From Psychroflexus sp. (GTDB lineage: Bacteria; Bacteroidota; Bacteroidia; Flavobacteriales; Flavobacteriaceae): a DNA stretch of 7,090 bases. The stretch is from assembly GCA_007116535.1 (NCBI GenBank), contig SKIG01000002.1, positions 1 through 7,090 on the forward strand. Direction: 5' to 3'. The notes under the pieces were generated by a model. That model saw only the letters and a program-made list of their open reading frames with translations, was not told the origin of the DNA and searched no databases. Shown here in pieces: positions 5,220-7,090 of this stretch (the first letter of the stretch is position 1; every line of letters begins with the position of its first letter). The position numbers and the translations under genes were made by a program.

Positions 5220-7090
5220 ATGAAAAAAGCACTTAAAATTTTTGCGAGCATTCTTGCTATATTGCTTATTTTACTTTTAATCAGTCCTTTTCTTTTTAAA
5301 GGTAAAATTGAAAAAATTGTCAAAAAACAAATTAATGAGCAAGTATATGCCGAAGTCAATTGGGATGAACTCAACTTAAGTCTCATCCGTAATTTTCCGA
5401 ATGCATCTATTCAGATTAAAGGCTTTCGTGTCGTAAATGAAGTTCCTTTTGAGGGAGACACTCTCGCTAACATTGGAGCTTTTGAAGCTAAAATGGGATT
5501 GCTTCAACTTTTTAAAAGTGAAGGAATTAGTGTGGACGAAATTGCACTTCATGAAGCAAGATTCAACATCAAAATTGATAGCTTAGGAAACGCTAACTAC
5601 GATATTGCTAAAGAATCTACTTCTGAAAAAGAGACTTCTGACGAACCTAGTGAGCTTCAATTAAACATAAGTCACTATGAAATCAACCATTCTTCACTTT
5701 CTTATGTAGATGAAGCTTCGAAAATTCATTTTCAATTAAACGATTTCAATCATCGAGGCGATGGTAATTTTGACGCGCTACTTTTCGACTTAAATACACA
5801 TACAGATACGCATATTTCACTTTCTATGGGCGGAACAAATTATATCGATAATCATTCGCTTCAATTAGATGCCACAATTGGTATCGATATGGAGCAGATG
5901 AAGTTCAGCTTCAAAGAAAACGAAGCACTTATCAATCAACTAAAGCTTGCTTTTGATGGATTTGTTCAATTACAAGAAGAAGATATTGTGGTCAATATGA
6001 GTTTTGAAACTCCTAGTACCGATTTCAAAAACTTCTTGGCTTTGGTTCCGGAGGCCTATGCAACAGATTTGAATCAGGTGAATACCACAGGGAATTTCTC
6101 TGTAAAAGGTAATGTAAATGGTGCTTATAATGAAAATAGAATTCCTGCTTTCAGCATAAATATAGGTAGCGAAAAAGCGTCTTTTGCCTATGTTGACTTA
6201 CCCAAAAAAGTAACCAATATCAATTTCTTGATAAACATTGAAAATGAAGTTGGAAACATAGATAACACACTTGTTGAAATCCCAAATTTCGGATTTCAGA
6301 TAGATGAAGATGTATTTAGCGGTAAGTTGAAGCTAAATGACTTAACTACCGATATGAAAGTGGATTTGATGGCTAGAGGAAGAATCAATTTAGCGAATAT
6401 CGATCGAGCTTATCCGCTTGAAGAGCCACTTGGACTTACAGGTATTATAAATGCAGGTTTGCAAACGAGGTTTGCAATGGATGATATCGAAAAAGAACGA
6501 TACGAGCGTGTTACAGCAAACGGAAATTTCAGGCTGTCTAACTTTGTTTTTGAAAGTGAAGATTTGATTCATCCTTACGATATAAAAGTGGTGGATATTG
6601 GTTTTTCTAACAAAGATATTCGGTTAAGAGAATTTGATATGAAAACAGGGCAAACCGATGTCATGGCGAGTGGTAGGTTGGACAATTTGCTAGGCTTTAT
6701 GTTTGCCAAACAAGATTTGAGAGGTCGTTTTAGTGCTAGTTCTTCTAAATTTTATGTAAGTGATTTTATGGTTGCTGTTGCTGAAGAAGAAACTTCTCCT
6801 GAAGCATCAGGTGAAGCCATCAAGATTCCTGATTTTCTTGATTTAGCATTGGATTTTAGCGCGAATGATGTGTATTACGACCAAATGCGCCTTCAAAACG
6901 CATCGGGAAGTCTTATTATTAAGAATGAAGCAGTGAGACTAGAAGATATTTCAGCCAATATCTTTGGAGGTACAATTTCATTGAAAGGGATGGTTTCGAC
7001 TAAAGACGACACCCCTGATTTTGCTATGCAAATTGGCTTAGGGAATGTTGATATTGGTCAGATTTTTCAGCAAATGGATTTGGCAAAAAG
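5220..7090 (+). CDS. AsmA-like envelope protein (3' end beyond window)
   Basis: AsmA-family proteins are long, mostly beta-stranded envelope proteins anchored in the inner membrane, related to the bridge-like proteins proposed to carry lipids to the outer membrane. The frame is open from the ATG at 5220 to the window end, about 623 residues, with no break. Residues about 3-26 (MKKALKIFASILAILLILLL onward) are a lysine-led membrane anchor, which supports this start. The segment after it (INEQVYAEVNWDELNLSLIR, then FPNASIQIKGFRV) and the repeated pattern of short strands ending in lines such as FNIKIDSLGNANYDI are typical of the N-terminal AsmA region. FGGTISLKGMVS (about 582-593) resembles the start of the C-terminal AsmA_2-type domain. 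Two Ser/Glu-rich loops interrupt the strands at about 130-146 and 519-535. The family call rests on pattern, not on catalytic residues; the substrate is unknown. Confidence 0.85.
   Translation, partial: MKKALKIFASILAILLILLLISPFLFKGKIEKIVKKQINEQVYAEVNWDELNLSLIRNFPNASIQIKGFRVVNEVPFEGDTLANIGAFEAKMGLLQLFKSEGISVDEIALHEARFNIKIDSLGNANYDIAKESTSEKETSDEPSELQLNISHYEINHSSLSYVDEASKIHFQLNDFNHRGDGNFDALLFDLNTHTDTHISLSMGGTNYIDNHSLQLDATIGIDMEQMKFSFKENEALINQLKLAFDGFVQLQEEDIVVNMSFETPSTDFKNFLALVPEAYATDLNQVNTTGNFSVKGNVNGAYNENRIPAFSINIGSEKASFAYVDLPKKVTNINFLINIENEVGNIDNTLVEIPNFGFQIDEDVFSGKLKLNDLTTDMKVDLMARGRINLANIDRAYPLEEPLGLTGIINAGLQTRFAMDDIEKERYERVTANGNFRLSNFVFESEDLIHPYDIKVVDIGFSNKDIRLREFDMKTGQTDVMASGRLDNLLGFMFAKQDLRGRFSASSSKFYVSDFMVAVAEEETSPEASGEAIKIPDFLDLALDFSANDVYYDQMRLQNASGSLIIKNEAVRLEDISANIFGGTISLKGMVSTKDDTPDFAMQIGLGNVDIGQIFQQMDLAK

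Noticed and set aside
6390..6572. Minus-strand reading frame inside the AsmA-like gene
   Set aside because: The + strand frame is unbroken and family-like across this stretch, and the antisense product is not recognisable.

Overview
The window reads as ordinary chromosomal sequence from an AT-rich member of the Bacteroidota. Three things point there. The promoters match the Bacteroidota type (TTTG / about 19 nt / TAnnTTTG), and the one before the tRNA gene is an exact match. Gene starts lack clear Shine-Dalgarno sequences. The protein families (Mfd, a SPOR protein, a long AsmA-like protein) look like those of Flavobacteriales or Cytophagales. Finer placement cannot be made by eye.

Layout: positions 2-3289 (+) hold nearly all of mfd, the transcription-repair coupling factor, with its first few residues cut off by the window edge. 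Positions 3349-3885 (+) hold 3-hydroxyanthranilate 3,4-dioxygenase, an enzyme of the kynurenine route. Positions 4015-4088 (+) hold tRNA-Asp(GTC), with a strong promoter upstream and a row of three hairpins downstream, the last a good intrinsic terminator. Positions 4350-4928 (-) hold a small single-pass membrane protein with a periplasmic SPOR-like domain. Positions 5220-7090 (+) hold the first ~623 codons of a large AsmA-like envelope protein that runs off the end.

The genes do not form one pathway. mfd serves DNA repair, the dioxygenase serves tryptophan or NAD metabolism, the tRNA is its own unit, and the last two are divergently oriented envelope genes sharing a 291-bp intergenic region with a palindrome and a promoter candidate. 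No mobile element, CRISPR array, phage gene, toxin-antitoxin pair or defence gene is visible. The points most worth a second look are non-coding: the triple hairpin after tRNA-Asp, the palindrome in the AsmA leader, a possible tRNA remnant near 4253-4306, and a hairpin over the stop codon of the SPOR gene. I do not see a convincing new multi-gene system here.
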